This document shows positions 1 to 7,863 of a DNA stretch of 64,000 bases, piece by piece (position 1 is the stretch's first letter; each line of letters begins with the position of its first letter). The notes under the pieces were generated by a model. It had not been told where the DNA came from and did no database searches. It saw nothing but the letters and a program-made list of their open reading frames with translations. This DNA comes from Rhodospirillales bacterium. GTDB taxonomy: Bacteria > Pseudomonadota > Alphaproteobacteria > Rhodospirillales > Casp-alpha2. Made by a program: the position numbers and the translations under genes. Where the stretch lies: positions 124,001 through 188,000 of the forward strand of contig JAGLED010000001.1 of the NCBI GenBank assembly GCA_023145215.1, written 5' to 3'.

Positions 1-1253
1 GCGCCCGAGCCGCCGTTTCCGTTGTTTCCGGCCGGCGCCTGCGTCTGCGTGGCCGTGCCCTCTCCTTCCTGAAGCGCCTTCACCGCATCGCCGGGCGTCG
101 GCAGTTCGGCCGCATACGCTAGCCGCACCAACACCATCTCAGCGGCCGCCAGCGGCGACGGTGCAACGTTCACTTCACCCAGTCCCTTAAGCAGAATCTG
201 CCAGGCGCGCGTGAGGATTGGCATACGCAGGCCACCGGCGATTTCCTTGCCCTTGGTACGTTCGTTTTCCGGCACTTCCGGGGCGTCGGCGCTTTCGGGC
301 TGAACCTTGATGCGCGTCAGCCAGTGCACGAGGTCGAGCATATCCTCGATCACCGACGCGGGGTCCGCGCCATCCTTGTACTGGCTTTGCAGTTCTCCCA
401 ACGCCGGCGCAATCTCGCCTTTCAGAACGGATTCCAGCAAATCGAAAGTCCGTGTCCGGTCGGCAAGACCGAGCATATCACGAACCCGTTCCTCGCCGAT
501 CGCCCCGTCGGCGTGCGCGATCGCCTGATCGAGCAGGCTTAAACCGTCGCGGACCGACCCGTCCGCCGCCCTGGCGATGATATGGAGCGCGCCGTCCGAA
601 ATTTCCGCGCCCTCTTTTTTGCAAATCTCGGCAAAGTGCGTAACCAGAAGGTCCGTCGGCACCCGTCTGAGATCGAAGCGCTGGCAGCGCGACAAGACGG
701 TGATCGGCACCTTGCGAATTTCCGTCGTCGCGAAAATGAAGATGACATGCTCGGGCGGTTCTTCGAGGGTCTTCAGGAGCGCGTTGAACGCGCTCTTGGA
801 CAGCATGTGGACCTCGTCGATGATGTAGACCTTGTAGCGTGCCGACGCCGGGCGATACCGGACCCCATCGATCAACTCGCGAATATTGTCGACGCCGGTA
901 TTGGACGCCGCGTCCATCTCCAGCACATCGACGTGCCGGTCGCCGGCGATAGCGACACAGTGCTCACAAACGCCGCAGGGCTCCGTCGTCGGCCCGCCGC
1001 TTCCGTCCGGTCCGATGCAATTAAGCGCGCGTGCAATAATGCGCGCTGTCGACGTCTTGCCGACGCCGCGCACGCCCGTCATCACGAAGGCATGGTGCAG
1101 CCGGTTGGCCGCGAAGGCGTTGGTCAGCGTTTTGACCATCGCGTCCTGACCGATCAGCCCGGAAAACGTGCTCGGTCGATACTTGCGCGCCAGCACCTGA
1201 TATTCGCCGGCAGCGGGCGCTTCGGCGTTTTCAGGTGTCGGGCTATCGTTCAT
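1..1253 (-). CDS. dnaX: DNA polymerase III subunit gamma/tau (partial, C-terminus beyond window)
   Basis: The clamp-loader ATPase of the replicative polymerase. About 417 N-terminal residues are visible. They show a P-loop GVRGVGKTST near residues 60-69, the cysteines of the clamp-loader zinc module (C-x-x-C around EPCGVCEHC), a Walker B/DEVH region with IIDEVHMLSK, the TLEEPP segment, the arginine-finger motif SRCQRF, and the sensor-2 segment SVRDGLSLLDQA. The left edge of the window already lies in a Gly/Ala/Gln-rich linker after domain III, so the tau-specific part is cut off. The ATG at 1253 fits, because the family-typical YQVLARKYRP follows within 20 residues. The SRP RNA gene lies just upstream on the same strand, a common neighbour of dnaX. 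Any gamma frameshift site would have to be sought to the left of the window. Confidence 0.96.
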   Translation of the reverse strand, partial: MNDSPTPENAEAPAAGEYQVLARKYRPSTFSGLIGQDAMVKTLTNAFAANRLHHAFVMTGVRGVGKTSTARIIARALNCIGPDGSGGPTTEPCGVCEHCVAIAGDRHVDVLEMDAASNTGVDNIRELIDGVRYRPASARYKVYIIDEVHMLSKSAFNALLKTLEEPPEHVIFIFATTEIRKVPITVLSRCQRFDLRRVPTDLLVTHFAEICKKEGAEISDGALHIIARAADGSVRDGLSLLDQAIAHADGAIGEERVRDMLGLADRTRTFDLLESVLKGEIAPALGELQSQYKDGADPASVIEDMLDLVHWLTRIKVQPESADAPEVPENERTKGKEIAGGLRMPILTRAWQILLKGLGEVNVAPSPLAAAEMVLVRLAYAAELPTPGDAVKALQEGEGTATQTQAPAGNNGNGGSG

Positions 1254-1277
1254 GAATTACGTCCGGGCTCTGGATAA

Positions 1278-1376
1278 GCGGGAGACCGGACACCGACCCG
1301 GGCCGAAACTCGTTACGGCTGCTTCCTTCCGGACCTGACCGGGTTGGCGAGAAGCCCGTCCGGGCCGATCTCCCAC
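1278..1376 (-). ncRNA. ffs: Signal recognition particle RNA (small bacterial 4.5S type)
   Basis: Read on the minus strand, the sequence contains GGTCAGGTCCGGAAGGAAGC, the universally conserved apical part of SRP domain IV with a GGAA tetraloop and the asymmetric loop that binds Ffh. The terminal stem closes with GGGAGA at about 1369-1374 pairing with TCTCCC at about 1280-1285, giving a hairpin of roughly 95-100 nt, the usual size of the short bacterial form. It guides co-translational membrane targeting together with Ffh and FtsY. The exact ends are estimated from the pairing and may be off by a few bases. Confidence 0.93.
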
Positions 1377-1441
1377 GCGGAATATAACAACCGTCTCCGT
1401 CCGCTGAAAGCCCCCTTTGTCGGAAAGTTCGGACGCTTCGA

Positions 1442-1960
1442 TCAACTCAGGATTTCGATCAACCGCGCGGCATCCGGCCACTTCCCGGCCAGTTCCGCCC
1501 CGTCACCCATTTCAAGGTCGTCAAAATCGAACCCGGGTGCGACAGTTGTCCCCATCAAAGCGTACCCCGCGTTGCCGTCTGACGTCAGGCGGGCGCCCAT
1601 CCAGACGTTACCCGGCACCGTAAACTGCACAACGTGGCCGGCCGCAATATCCTGGCCGAACGTCACTATGCCGGTCGCACGCTCCGGCGGATATAACAGT
1701 AGCATCTCGACGGGATCCCCGAGGTAAAAATGGAACGTCTCGTCCGACGGCAGCCGATGCATGCGCGAGACGGTTTCCGGCGTAAGCAGATAATAGATCG
1801 CCGTCCCTGCCGAGCGCGCGCCACTGTAGGCGCCGCCGAGCGCTGCCTTCGGGATTTCGATCTCCGTCCGCCAAGTCTCCCGGTAAAAGCCGCCTTCCCA
1901 GGGCAGTGGCTTCAAACCGAGGCTGATGATCAGATCTTCTGCCGTCATCTCGTCACTCAC
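1442..1960 (-). CDS. DUF985-family cupin protein
   Basis: A 172-residue protein of the DUF985/Cupin_5 family, a single-domain double-stranded beta-helix of unknown substrate. Family hallmarks are the N-terminal LKPLPWEGGFYRET, the barrel segment HRLPSDETFHFYLGDP around residues 67-82, VPGNVWMGARL, and the C-terminal GTTVAPGFDFDDLEMG. It overlaps the end of the upstream Lrp-type regulator by 8 bases on the same strand, so the two are probably co-transcribed. Relatives have been proposed to bind sugars or small ligands. Nothing in this sequence allows a function to be named. Confidence 0.85.
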   Translation of the reverse strand: MSDEMTAEDLIISLGLKPLPWEGGFYRETWRTEIEIPKAALGGAYSGARSAGTAIYYLLTPETVSRMHRLPSDETFHFYLGDPVEMLLLYPPERATGIVTFGQDIAAGHVVQFTVPGNVWMGARLTSDGNAGYALMGTTVAPGFDFDDLEMGDGAELAGKWPDAARLIEILS

Positions 1961-2423
1961 TCTCCAGACCGGGCACCCGATGGCGGATCGGTGATGACTG
2001 GATCACAGAGGTACTTGTCGTTGCATAGGGCAGAATAGCGTCGATTGTCTTTTCCAACGCTTGTACGGACGCCACCTGCACCCGGACGACAAAACAATCT
2101 TCGCCGGTCACCCGGTCGCACGACACCACCTCCGGCAACCGATTCAAAACATCCAACACATTCGCCATTTTACCCGGAATGGGTTTGACGCGCACCCATG
2201 CCGCTATCGGCAGGCCGAGCGCTTCCAGGTCGATGGTCGCCGCATACCCGCTTATCACCCCGGCTTCCTCGAGCCGCTTCAAACGCTCCGCCACGCTGGG
2301 CGCCGAAAGGCCAACCAGCCGCCCAAGCGCCGTATTGCTGATTCGCGCATTGTCATTCAGCGCCGCAAGAAGTCGGCGATCTATTTGGTCCAAAGCACTA
2401 TTTTCATAACGAAGGCGTTTCAT
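1953..2423 (-). CDS. Lrp/AsnC family transcriptional regulator
   Basis: A 156-residue feast/famine regulator. The N-terminal winged helix-turn-helix spans about residues 10-60 (LDQIDRRLLAALNDNARISN, then LGRLVGLSAPSVAERLKRLEEAGVI). A C-terminal RAM/ligand-binding domain follows, with the typical GEDCFVVRVQVASVQALE segment. It is divergent from an EamA-type exporter across a 106-bp AT-rich gap and co-directional with the DUF985 cupin. The arrangement suggests that it controls the exporter and itself in response to an amino acid, as Lrp-type proteins often do for adjacent exporters. That regulatory role is inferred from position only. Confidence 0.9.
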   Translation of the reverse strand: MKRLRYENSALDQIDRRLLAALNDNARISNTALGRLVGLSAPSVAERLKRLEEAGVISGYAATIDLEALGLPIAAWVRVKPIPGKMANVLDVLNRLPEVVSCDRVTGEDCFVVRVQVASVQALEKTIDAILPYATTSTSVIQSSPIRHRVPGLESE

Positions 2424-2495
2424 AATGTTTTCCTAAATTAATAAGGAATAAATAAGAAAATAACATCATATACCTATTCACAACAACCTCTTGAT

Positions 2496-2529
2496 CTTTG
2501 ATCATGATTCCAAAGGAGCATAATCAAAG
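2496..2529. promoter_or_regulatory. Inverted repeat in the Lrp/EamA divergent intergenic region
   Basis: CTTTGAT at 2496-2502 is repeated exactly in inverse orientation as ATCAAAG at 2523-2529, with 20 bases between. The right arm abuts the exporter start codon, and the gap also contains the exporter ribosome-binding site AGGAG (2514-2518). The whole gap is strongly AT-rich compared with the flanking genes. It could be an operator for the divergent Lrp-type regulator or a hairpin enclosing the ribosome-binding site. Confidence 0.4.
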
Positions 2530-3390
2530 ATGTTGTACATGAACTCTCTGTCCGCACGAATACCGCCACACATTTGGTTCGCGGTCAGCGCCATATTCCA
2601 TTATCTCGGCCCATCGTTTGCCGTTTTGCTGTTTCCTGCCATCGGCGTCCTCGGCATCGCCTGGTTCAGGATTGCTTCAGCAGCGCTGATCTTTGCCCCG
2701 GTGACGCGTCCTGACAGGGTTTTCCGGAATGAAACCGGCAGTGGCCGGCTGTTGCTGATCGGCCTCGGGCTCTGCCTCGCCGTGATGAACACGTCCTTCT
2801 ATCTGGCGCTCGAACGGTTACCGATGAGCCTTGTCGCGGCGATGGAGTTCATCGGCACGATCGGCATCGCACTCTACGGGCTCCGCACGCGCCGAAACGT
2901 GGTGGCGCTCATTCTGACGGTCACGGGCGTATTCGTGCTGATCGATGTGAAATGGTCGACGGATCCCGCGGGGTTGTTCTGGTCGGCGCTCAACGCGGCG
3001 CTATTCGCCGTCTATATCGTGCTCGGCCACAAAGCAGCCGAGCAAGGCGCGGGAAACGGTGTCGAAAGGCTCGGCGCAGCCATGGCCATCGCTTTTCTGG
3101 TGCTTGTGCCGATCGGGCTGGGCGAAGCTTCCGCCGCATTCCAGTCCCCCGTTCTCATCATGGCCGGGATCGGCGTAGGCATATGCTCGTCGGTCATCCC
3201 CTACGTTTGCGATCAGATGGCGATGGCGCGCTTGCCGCGCGCGTCATTCGCGATGCTGCTCGCCATCCTGCCGGCGACGGCAACGATCATCGCCGCACTC
3301 GTGCTTGCACAAATTCCGACGCCACGCGACATCGCCGGGATCGTACTGGTGATGCTCGGCATTGCGCTGCACCGACCGGCACGCCCATAG
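2530..3390 (+). CDS. EamA/RhaT-family inner-membrane exporter (RhtA-like)
   Basis: A 286-residue polytopic membrane protein of the drug/metabolite transporter superfamily with about ten hydrophobic segments in two EamA repeats. The closest resemblance is to RhtA/YdcZ-like threonine-homoserine and amino-acid exporters (for example FHYLGPSFAVLLFPAIGVLGIAW at the N-terminus and the helix PYVCDQMAMARLPRASFAMLLAILP in the second repeat). The ATG at 2530 follows AGGAG at an 11-base spacing. A second ATG at 2539 is possible but is 20 bases from that site. Its divergent partner is an Lrp-type regulator, which supports an amino-acid or amino-acid-analogue substrate. The substrate itself is not readable from the sequence. 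Confidence 0.85.
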   Translation: MLYMNSLSARIPPHIWFAVSAIFHYLGPSFAVLLFPAIGVLGIAWFRIASAALIFAPVTRPDRVFRNETGSGRLLLIGLGLCLAVMNTSFYLALERLPMSLVAAMEFIGTIGIALYGLRTRRNVVALILTVTGVFVLIDVKWSTDPAGLFWSALNAALFAVYIVLGHKAAEQGAGNGVERLGAAMAIAFLVLVPIGLGEASAAFQSPVLIMAGIGVGICSSVIPYVCDQMAMARLPRASFAMLLAILPATATIIAALVLAQIPTPRDIAGIVLVMLGIALHRPARP

Positions 3391-3394
3391 CAAT

Positions 3395-3417
3395 ACCGGC
3401 GGCCTTGGGCCGCCGGT
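3395..3417. terminator. Bidirectional terminator-like hairpin
   Basis: A perfect 10-bp stem (ACCGGCGGCC / GGCCGCCGGT) with a 3-base TTG loop lies between two convergent genes, the EamA exporter and the lipoprotein gene. There is no long T-run on either side, so it may work as an insulating or rho-assisted hairpin. Confidence 0.6.
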
Positions 3418-3442
3418 TCGTGATCCGATGCTGTCGACCGGA

Positions 3443-4009
3443 TTAGTTGTTAATGCCAGCCGTCTCGCGGCGTTCTTCGATAATGATCGCACCCGACGGA
3501 CCCGCGGAAAACACGAACGGGAGCAGCACGATGTTATCCTCGAACTCGAACGTGCCGTCGGTAATCGCCACCATACGAATTTCAGCGCTTTGCCGACTCG
3601 GGATCGACACCGACACGAAGCAGGTTGCCTCGGCGCGCTCACCCTCGACACCGGCAGCAATGACGGCGTTCTTATTAAAGAAATCACGTGCACGGAACAC
3701 GCGAAGGCTATCGTCCCGGTTACGAATACGCAGGACGTACGGACGCCCCTGCTGCAGGCGCGTCACCATCGGCGAATATTCGCCGTCGCGGATACGGATT
3801 TCGATCTCGGGTACGCGCGCCCAGTTTATTTTGGCTTCCGCGCGCTTGGAAATCTGCTTGCAGTCATTGGCCGCGAATTCACTAATACCGGACGGCGCCG
3901 CACAGGCGGCCAGAATCCCCACCGCCGCAAGGGCAGTTCCCAGACTAAAACAGTGCCGGCCCAGTTTTCGGCACACTAAGGCTTTCAAATAATCCACCGT
4001 TCTCTCCAC
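3443..4009 (-). CDS. Putative lipoprotein with cupredoxin-like domain
   Basis: A 188-residue protein with an N-terminal export signal ending in a lipobox, GILAACAAP, with the lipidated Cys at residue 36. The first 20 residues form an unusually long basic n-region, so a later start is possible. After the lipobox there is one domain of about 130 residues whose pattern (EIRIRDGEYSPMVTRLQQGRPYVLRIRNRDDSLRVF..., later DGTFEFEDNIVLLP and a final GAIIIEE strand) resembles EfeO/CzcE-type cupredoxin folds. The usual copper ligands His, Cys and Met are absent at the expected places, so metal binding is doubtful. It faces the EamA exporter convergently and is monocistronic. Family assignment is from strand pattern only. 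Confidence 0.6.
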   Translation of the reverse strand: MERTVDYLKALVCRKLGRHCFSLGTALAAVGILAACAAPSGISEFAANDCKQISKRAEAKINWARVPEIEIRIRDGEYSPMVTRLQQGRPYVLRIRNRDDSLRVFRARDFFNKNAVIAAGVEGERAEATCFVSVSIPSRQSAEIRMVAITDGTFEFEDNIVLLPFVFSAGPSGAIIIEERRETAGINN

Positions 4010-4173
4010 CTACCGATTGCAGGAAATGCAACGGCACCCAGGGGTGCGGAACATCAACCGTAACCAGTGTGGCCAAGAACGGTTAAAAAAGCCTCAATTC
4101 GCACGCGAGTCCACAGGATTTATGCGCGGACTATGGTTAATCGCCGACGTTCACAATTGTGCCGAGGTGAAAC

Positions 4174-4509
4174 TTGCGCGAAAATCAACAAATGGAGCGC
4201 GTCTTGACGATGTGTTGCCTTCTTCTGATTGCCGCCGAGCCGCGTGCTTTTGAACTCGGCGACAACCCAGCTTTTTGCGCCGGCTTCCTGGCATCGCAAT
4301 CCGACCGGTACGCGGCCATGATGCGAACCCACGAAGACGCGATCATGGACGCCTTCAACCGCTTCGGCCCCAGGGATTCGACCGATGGCCGCGGATTTAC
4401 CGAATGGTTGCATATCGGCGTTCAGGCCGCCCAAGACACCAATGTTACCGGGTACAATCGGACGATCGTGCGTTGCCGCACGTTGATCGAACAGATCGCT
4501 CATAAATGA
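4174..4509 (+). CDS. Small putative secreted protein, function unknown
   Basis: Up to 111 residues. An ATG at 4195 would give a typical signal peptide (MERVLTMCCLLLIAAEPRAF) and a mature protein of about 85 residues beginning ELGDNPAFC. Two cysteines in the mature part, near the start (PAFCAGF) and near the end (IVRCRTLIEQ), suggest one disulfide in the periplasm, reminiscent of small helical periplasmic proteins. I do not recognise the family. It stands alone between the lipoprotein gene (divergent) and nudC (downstream, same strand, 70-base gap). Coding character is supported by GC-rich third positions, but there is no homology argument. Confidence 0.5.
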   Translation: MRENQQMERVLTMCCLLLIAAEPRAFELGDNPAFCAGFLASQSDRYAAMMRTHEDAIMDAFNRFGPRDSTDGRGFTEWLHIGVQAAQDTNVTGYNRTIVRCRTLIEQIAHK

Positions 4510-4579
4510 CTTCGACCGGACCGCCCAACTGGGCAGCCATGGGCGTTGCCCCACGGCCGGTGGTGTGTAAAGTGGCGCC

Positions 4580-5530
4580 ATGCCGTCTACGTTTTCATTA
4601 AACCTGACCTACACCACGCTCTCGCTTCGCCGAGACAACATGTCCCGGCGCCCGCCGGAATGGCTTGCGGAGAAAATGGCCACGGGCGTCGGCGTCGTGC
4701 CGGTATTGGGTTCCAGCAATCTTATCATCTCCGGTGAGACACCACGCGCACAGATCTTCGAAGGCAATCAGGCGCTTGCGCTGCTTGAGGCTTCCCATCA
4801 AGAAATCCTTCTCGGCACGGACGATCATCGTCCGGTATTTGCGGTGAGCGTCGATGAAGGCCAGGCGGCCGAGGCTGTCGCGATGACCGGCGGTGCCGCG
4901 GAATTTGTCGATTTAAGGCAGGTCGGGCCATTTCTGCCCCCAGCCGATGCACACATTCTGGCCCATGCGCGGGGTATGGTTTACTGGCATTCGCGCCACG
5001 GTTTCTGTGGCGTATGCGGATCACCAACGGAATCAAAACACAGCGGTCACGAGCGAAAATGCGTTAACCCGGACTGTGCGATCAGCCATTTTCCGCGCAC
5101 CGATCCGGCGATCATCGTTCTTGTTTATCGTACCGACATCCCCGGCGGCGCCTGCCTGCTCGGGCGTCATGCACGCTGGCCGTTCGGCATGTATTCGACC
5201 CTCGCCGGCTTCGTCGAGCCGGGAGAAACGCTGGAGCAGGCCGTCAGCAGGGAAGTTTTCGAAGAAGCCGGCATCGAGACCACCAACGTGAATTACCTGG
5301 CGTCGCAACCTTGGCCGTTTCCGTCATCCCTGATGCTCGGCTTTCACGCCGAGGCGACCAGCTTCGACATCAACATCGACGACGAAGAACTCAGCGACTG
5401 CCGCTGGTTCACCCGGGACGACCTACGTGGGATGAAAGAATGGCTCGACGCCAAGGATGACGAATTTCGCCTGCCCCGCAGGGATTCGATCTCGCGCTGG
5501 CTGATACAGCAGTGGTTCGACGCCGAATGA
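4580..5530 (+). CDS. nudC: NAD(+) diphosphatase / NAD-RNA decapping Nudix hydrolase
   Basis: A 316-residue NudC-type protein, slightly long because of the N-terminal domain (residues 1-130). A zinc ribbon follows with Cys143, Cys146, Cys161 and Cys166 (CGVC and CVNPDC). The Nudix catalytic domain contains the full GX5EX7REUXEEXGU signature at residues 210-232. Just after it, the NADH-pyrophosphatase-specific SQPWPFPSS is seen at 242-250, which separates NudC from other Nudix proteins. The family cleaves NAD(H) to NMN(H) and AMP and removes NAD caps from RNA. It converges on pheA with 16 bases between. Confidence 0.95.
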   Translation: MPSTFSLNLTYTTLSLRRDNMSRRPPEWLAEKMATGVGVVPVLGSSNLIISGETPRAQIFEGNQALALLEASHQEILLGTDDHRPVFAVSVDEGQAAEAVAMTGGAAEFVDLRQVGPFLPPADAHILAHARGMVYWHSRHGFCGVCGSPTESKHSGHERKCVNPDCAISHFPRTDPAIIVLVYRTDIPGGACLLGRHARWPFGMYSTLAGFVEPGETLEQAVSREVFEEAGIETTNVNYLASQPWPFPSSLMLGFHAEATSFDINIDDEELSDCRWFTRDDLRGMKEWLDAKDDEFRLPRRDSISRWLIQQWFDAE

Positions 5531-5546
5531 GCGCCGAACGGGCGGC

Positions 5547-6401
5547 TCAATCCGGGCCGTGCGTCTTCCGATACGGGTTGGCCGGATAAACGCCGAGGAT
5601 ATTGACCTCCTCGGAGAAGAAATCGAGCTCCTCCAGCGCCAGCTTAAGGCCCGGATCTTCCGGATGGCCCTCGACCTCGGCATAGAACTGCGCCACCACG
5701 AAGCCTTCGCCGACGTAGCTTTCCAGTTTCGTCATGTTGACTCCGTTGGTCGCAAAGCCGCCCATCGCCTTGTAGAGGGCGGCAGGAATGTTGCGGACCC
5801 GGAACACAAAGCTGGTCATCAGTTCGCATGAGCCGGGCGCCGGCCAATCGCTGTCACGCGACAACACGACGAAGCGCGTCGTGTTGTGTTCGGCGTCCTC
5901 GATATCGGAGCGCAGGATCTCAAGCCCGTAGACTTCCGCCGCCAGCCGGGACGAAATCGACGCCTTGGTTTTATCGCCCCACGCGGCGATGTCGGCAGCT
6001 GCACCGGCGGTATCGGCGTGAACGACGGCCTTCACGCCCAACTCGCGGATCAGCCCACGGCACTGATTCAAGGCATGCACGTGGCTGTGCACTTCCTTGA
6101 TTTCGGAGACGTCCGTGCCCCGTAGCGCCAATAGTTGATGATTGATGCGTTCGAAGTGCTCGGCAACGATGTGCAAGCCACTCTCGGGCAGCAGGTGATG
6201 AATGTCCGCCACCCGTCCGGCCACGGTATTGTCGATCGGGATCATCGCCAGACGCGCCTCGCCGTTCTGCACGGCGGCAAAAGCGTCGGCGAATGTGTTA
6301 CAGGGAACGCTGGTCATGTCCGGATACGCTGTCCGGCATGCGATATCTGAATTGGCGCCAAGTGCGCCCTGGAAAGCGATCCGTTTATCCGCCGACGTCA
6401 T
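5547..6401 (-). CDS. pheA: Prephenate dehydratase (monofunctional)
   Basis: A 284-residue enzyme that converts prephenate to phenylpyruvate in phenylalanine synthesis. The catalytic domain starts at RIAFQGALGANSD and ends with the TTRFVVLSRD motif, in which the Thr of TRF is catalytic in the family. A C-terminal ACT regulatory domain follows, with the alphaproteobacterial variant LESYVGEGFVVAQFYAEVEGHPED in place of the classical ESRP motif, so allosteric phenylalanine binding may differ in detail. There is no chorismate mutase domain. It lies 36 bases downstream of kdsB on the same strand, so co-transcription is likely. Confidence 0.95.
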   Translation of the reverse strand: MTSADKRIAFQGALGANSDIACRTAYPDMTSVPCNTFADAFAAVQNGEARLAMIPIDNTVAGRVADIHHLLPESGLHIVAEHFERINHQLLALRGTDVSEIKEVHSHVHALNQCRGLIRELGVKAVVHADTAGAAADIAAWGDKTKASISSRLAAEVYGLEILRSDIEDAEHNTTRFVVLSRDSDWPAPGSCELMTSFVFRVRNIPAALYKAMGGFATNGVNMTKLESYVGEGFVVAQFYAEVEGHPEDPGLKLALEELDFFSEEVNILGVYPANPYRKTHGPD

Positions 6402-6437
6402 CTTACCAAATCCCGGTCCGTCAGAGTTAAGGCCCTA

Positions 6438-7169
6438 TCACGCCTGCAGAATTTCCCGCGCGCGCTCAAGGTCGGCGGGAGTATCGACACCGAGCGGAAC
6501 GGTGTCAACGCGGACTGCATCGATCCGCATGCCCGCCTCGAGTGCGCGGAGTTGTTCCAGCTTTTCGCGTTGTTCCAGCATGCCCGGCGGCAACGCCACG
6601 AACCGTTTCAGCGCCGCGCGCTTATAAGCGTATATCCCGATATGATGCCAGAGCGGGCCTTCCCCCGTCGGCGCGGTCGCGCGGGTAAAATACAACGCCC
6701 GGGCGCGGACATGCGCATCATCGAGCGCGGCGACACACTTGACCACATTGGGGTTTCCCCGCTCCGACGGTTCCGTGATTTCAGCGACCAGTGTCGCGAT
6801 ATCCACCTCCGCATCCAGAAGTGGCTCGGCCACGGCGCGCACCAGCGCCGGGTCCAGCGTGGGCAGGTCCCCTTGTAAATTAATGACGGCGTCGAAATCC
6901 CCGGCCGGGTCCTTCGTCGTAAGCGCCTCCCAGATACGGTCCGACCCAGATGGGTGTTCGGGATCGGTCAAAACCGCCTCGTAGCCTGCCGCTTCCACAA
7001 CATCTACGATCTCCGTTTCCGCCGCCGCACACAAGACAGGCCCCAACCCGGCTTCGCGGGCACGGTCCAGCACGTGACAAATCATCGGTTTCCCATGAAT
7101 GTCGGCGAGCGGCTTTCTGGGTAGCCTTGTCGAAGCAAGGCGTGCTGGGACAATCACAATCGGGTTCAT
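6438..7169 (-). CDS. kdsB: 3-deoxy-manno-octulosonate cytidylyltransferase (CMP-KDO synthetase)
   Basis: A 243-residue nucleotidyltransferase that activates KDO with CTP before its transfer to lipid A. Diagnostic stretches are the N-terminal [20 protein letters not shown] (the CTP-binding loop with the ARxxSTRLP signature), [27 protein letters not shown] and the [11 protein letters not shown] segment near the end. Length is typical. It is the first gene of a probable kdsB-pheA unit, divergent from the cytochrome c gene across 157 bases. It connects to kdsD and lptABC elsewhere in the window as part of lipopolysaccharide synthesis. Confidence 0.96.
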   Translation of the reverse strand: MNPIVIVPARLASTRLPRKPLADIHGKPMICHVLDRAREAGLGPVLCAAAETEIVDVVEAAGYEAVLTDPEHPSGSDRIWEALTTKDPAGDFDAVINLQGDLPTLDPALVRAVAEPLLDAEVDIATLVAEITEPSERGNPNVVKCVAALDDAHVRARALYFTRATAPTGEGPLWHHIGIYAYKRAALKRFVALPPGMLEQREKLEQLRALEAGMRIDAVRVDTVPLGVDTPADLERAREILQA

Positions 7170-7326
7170 ATTTTCCCCGAAACTTTCTGTGTTTATGGGC
7201 TCAGTCGTTCCGGTATACCTGCGGAAACGGGCTTATCCCAGCCCTTTCAGCAATTTCACGATGCATGTTGAACGATCGGCGCGGAGCCGCTAAAAGAACC
7301 GTAATGTTGGTCTAGGAGAGAGACGC

Positions 7327-7863
7327 ATGCACTTCTCGTTTTGGGAAAAGACCGGTTTCGCCCTTCTGATGGCGGCCTGGGTAACGTGGGGCAGCAACCA
7401 GATCGGCGACATGCTTGTCCATGCCGAAGAATTGAGTGAAAACGCCTACAAGATCGAAGTCGCCGATTCCGGTGGCGGATCGGCCGGCGCTGCCGACAAG
7501 GAACCCGAGAAGTCTGCAATCGAACTGCTCGCGTCTGCGACCAGCGAGCGCGGCGAGAAAGTCTTCAAGAAGTGTGCCGCTTGCCACTCCATCGAAAAAG
7601 GCGGCCCGGATAAGGTCGGCCCCCACCTCTGGAACGTGCTTGGACGCGAAAAGGGCAGCGTTGCCGGTTTCGCCTACTCCGACACGCTTGCCGGCATGAC
7701 CACGCCGTGGGACTACGAAACCATGGATAAATTCCTGGAAAGCCCGCGCAACTTCGTATCCGGCACCAAAATGACTTTCGCCGGCCTGCGGAAAGCTTCC
7801 GACCGGGCGGCGGTCATTCTTTACCTGCGTGAACACAGCGACAATCCGCCGCCGCTGCCATGA
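7327..7863 (+). CDS. Membrane-anchored c-type cytochrome (CycM-like)
   Basis: A 178-residue protein with one uncleaved N-terminal transmembrane helix (about residues 9-25), a flexible Ser/Gly/Ala-rich linker, and a class I cytochrome c domain. The haem site is CAACH at 83-87, and the likely axial methionine is Met149 in GTKMTF. HSIEKGGPDKVGPHLWNVLGR is the typical continuation in alphaproteobacterial CycM / cytochrome c552, which shuttles electrons between the bc1 complex and a terminal oxidase. The RBS AGGAGAG lies 7-13 bases before the ATG. The stop codon overlaps the hisN start by four bases (ATGA). Confidence 0.92.
   Translation: MHFSFWEKTGFALLMAAWVTWGSNQIGDMLVHAEELSENAYKIEVADSGGGSAGAADKEPEKSAIELLASATSERGEKVFKKCAACHSIEKGGPDKVGPHLWNVLGREKGSVAGFAYSDTLAGMTTPWDYETMDKFLESPRNFVSGTKMTFAGLRKASDRAAVILYLREHSDNPPPLP

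Noticed and set aside
582-1277. A 231-codon plus-strand frame opposite dnaX
   Set aside because: Shadow of the clamp-loader gene, whose motifs are all intact on the minus strand.
4017-4253. A 78-codon plus-strand ORF in the gap after the lipoprotein gene
   Set aside because: No RBS, ordinary intergenic composition, and it overlaps the start of the small secreted protein.
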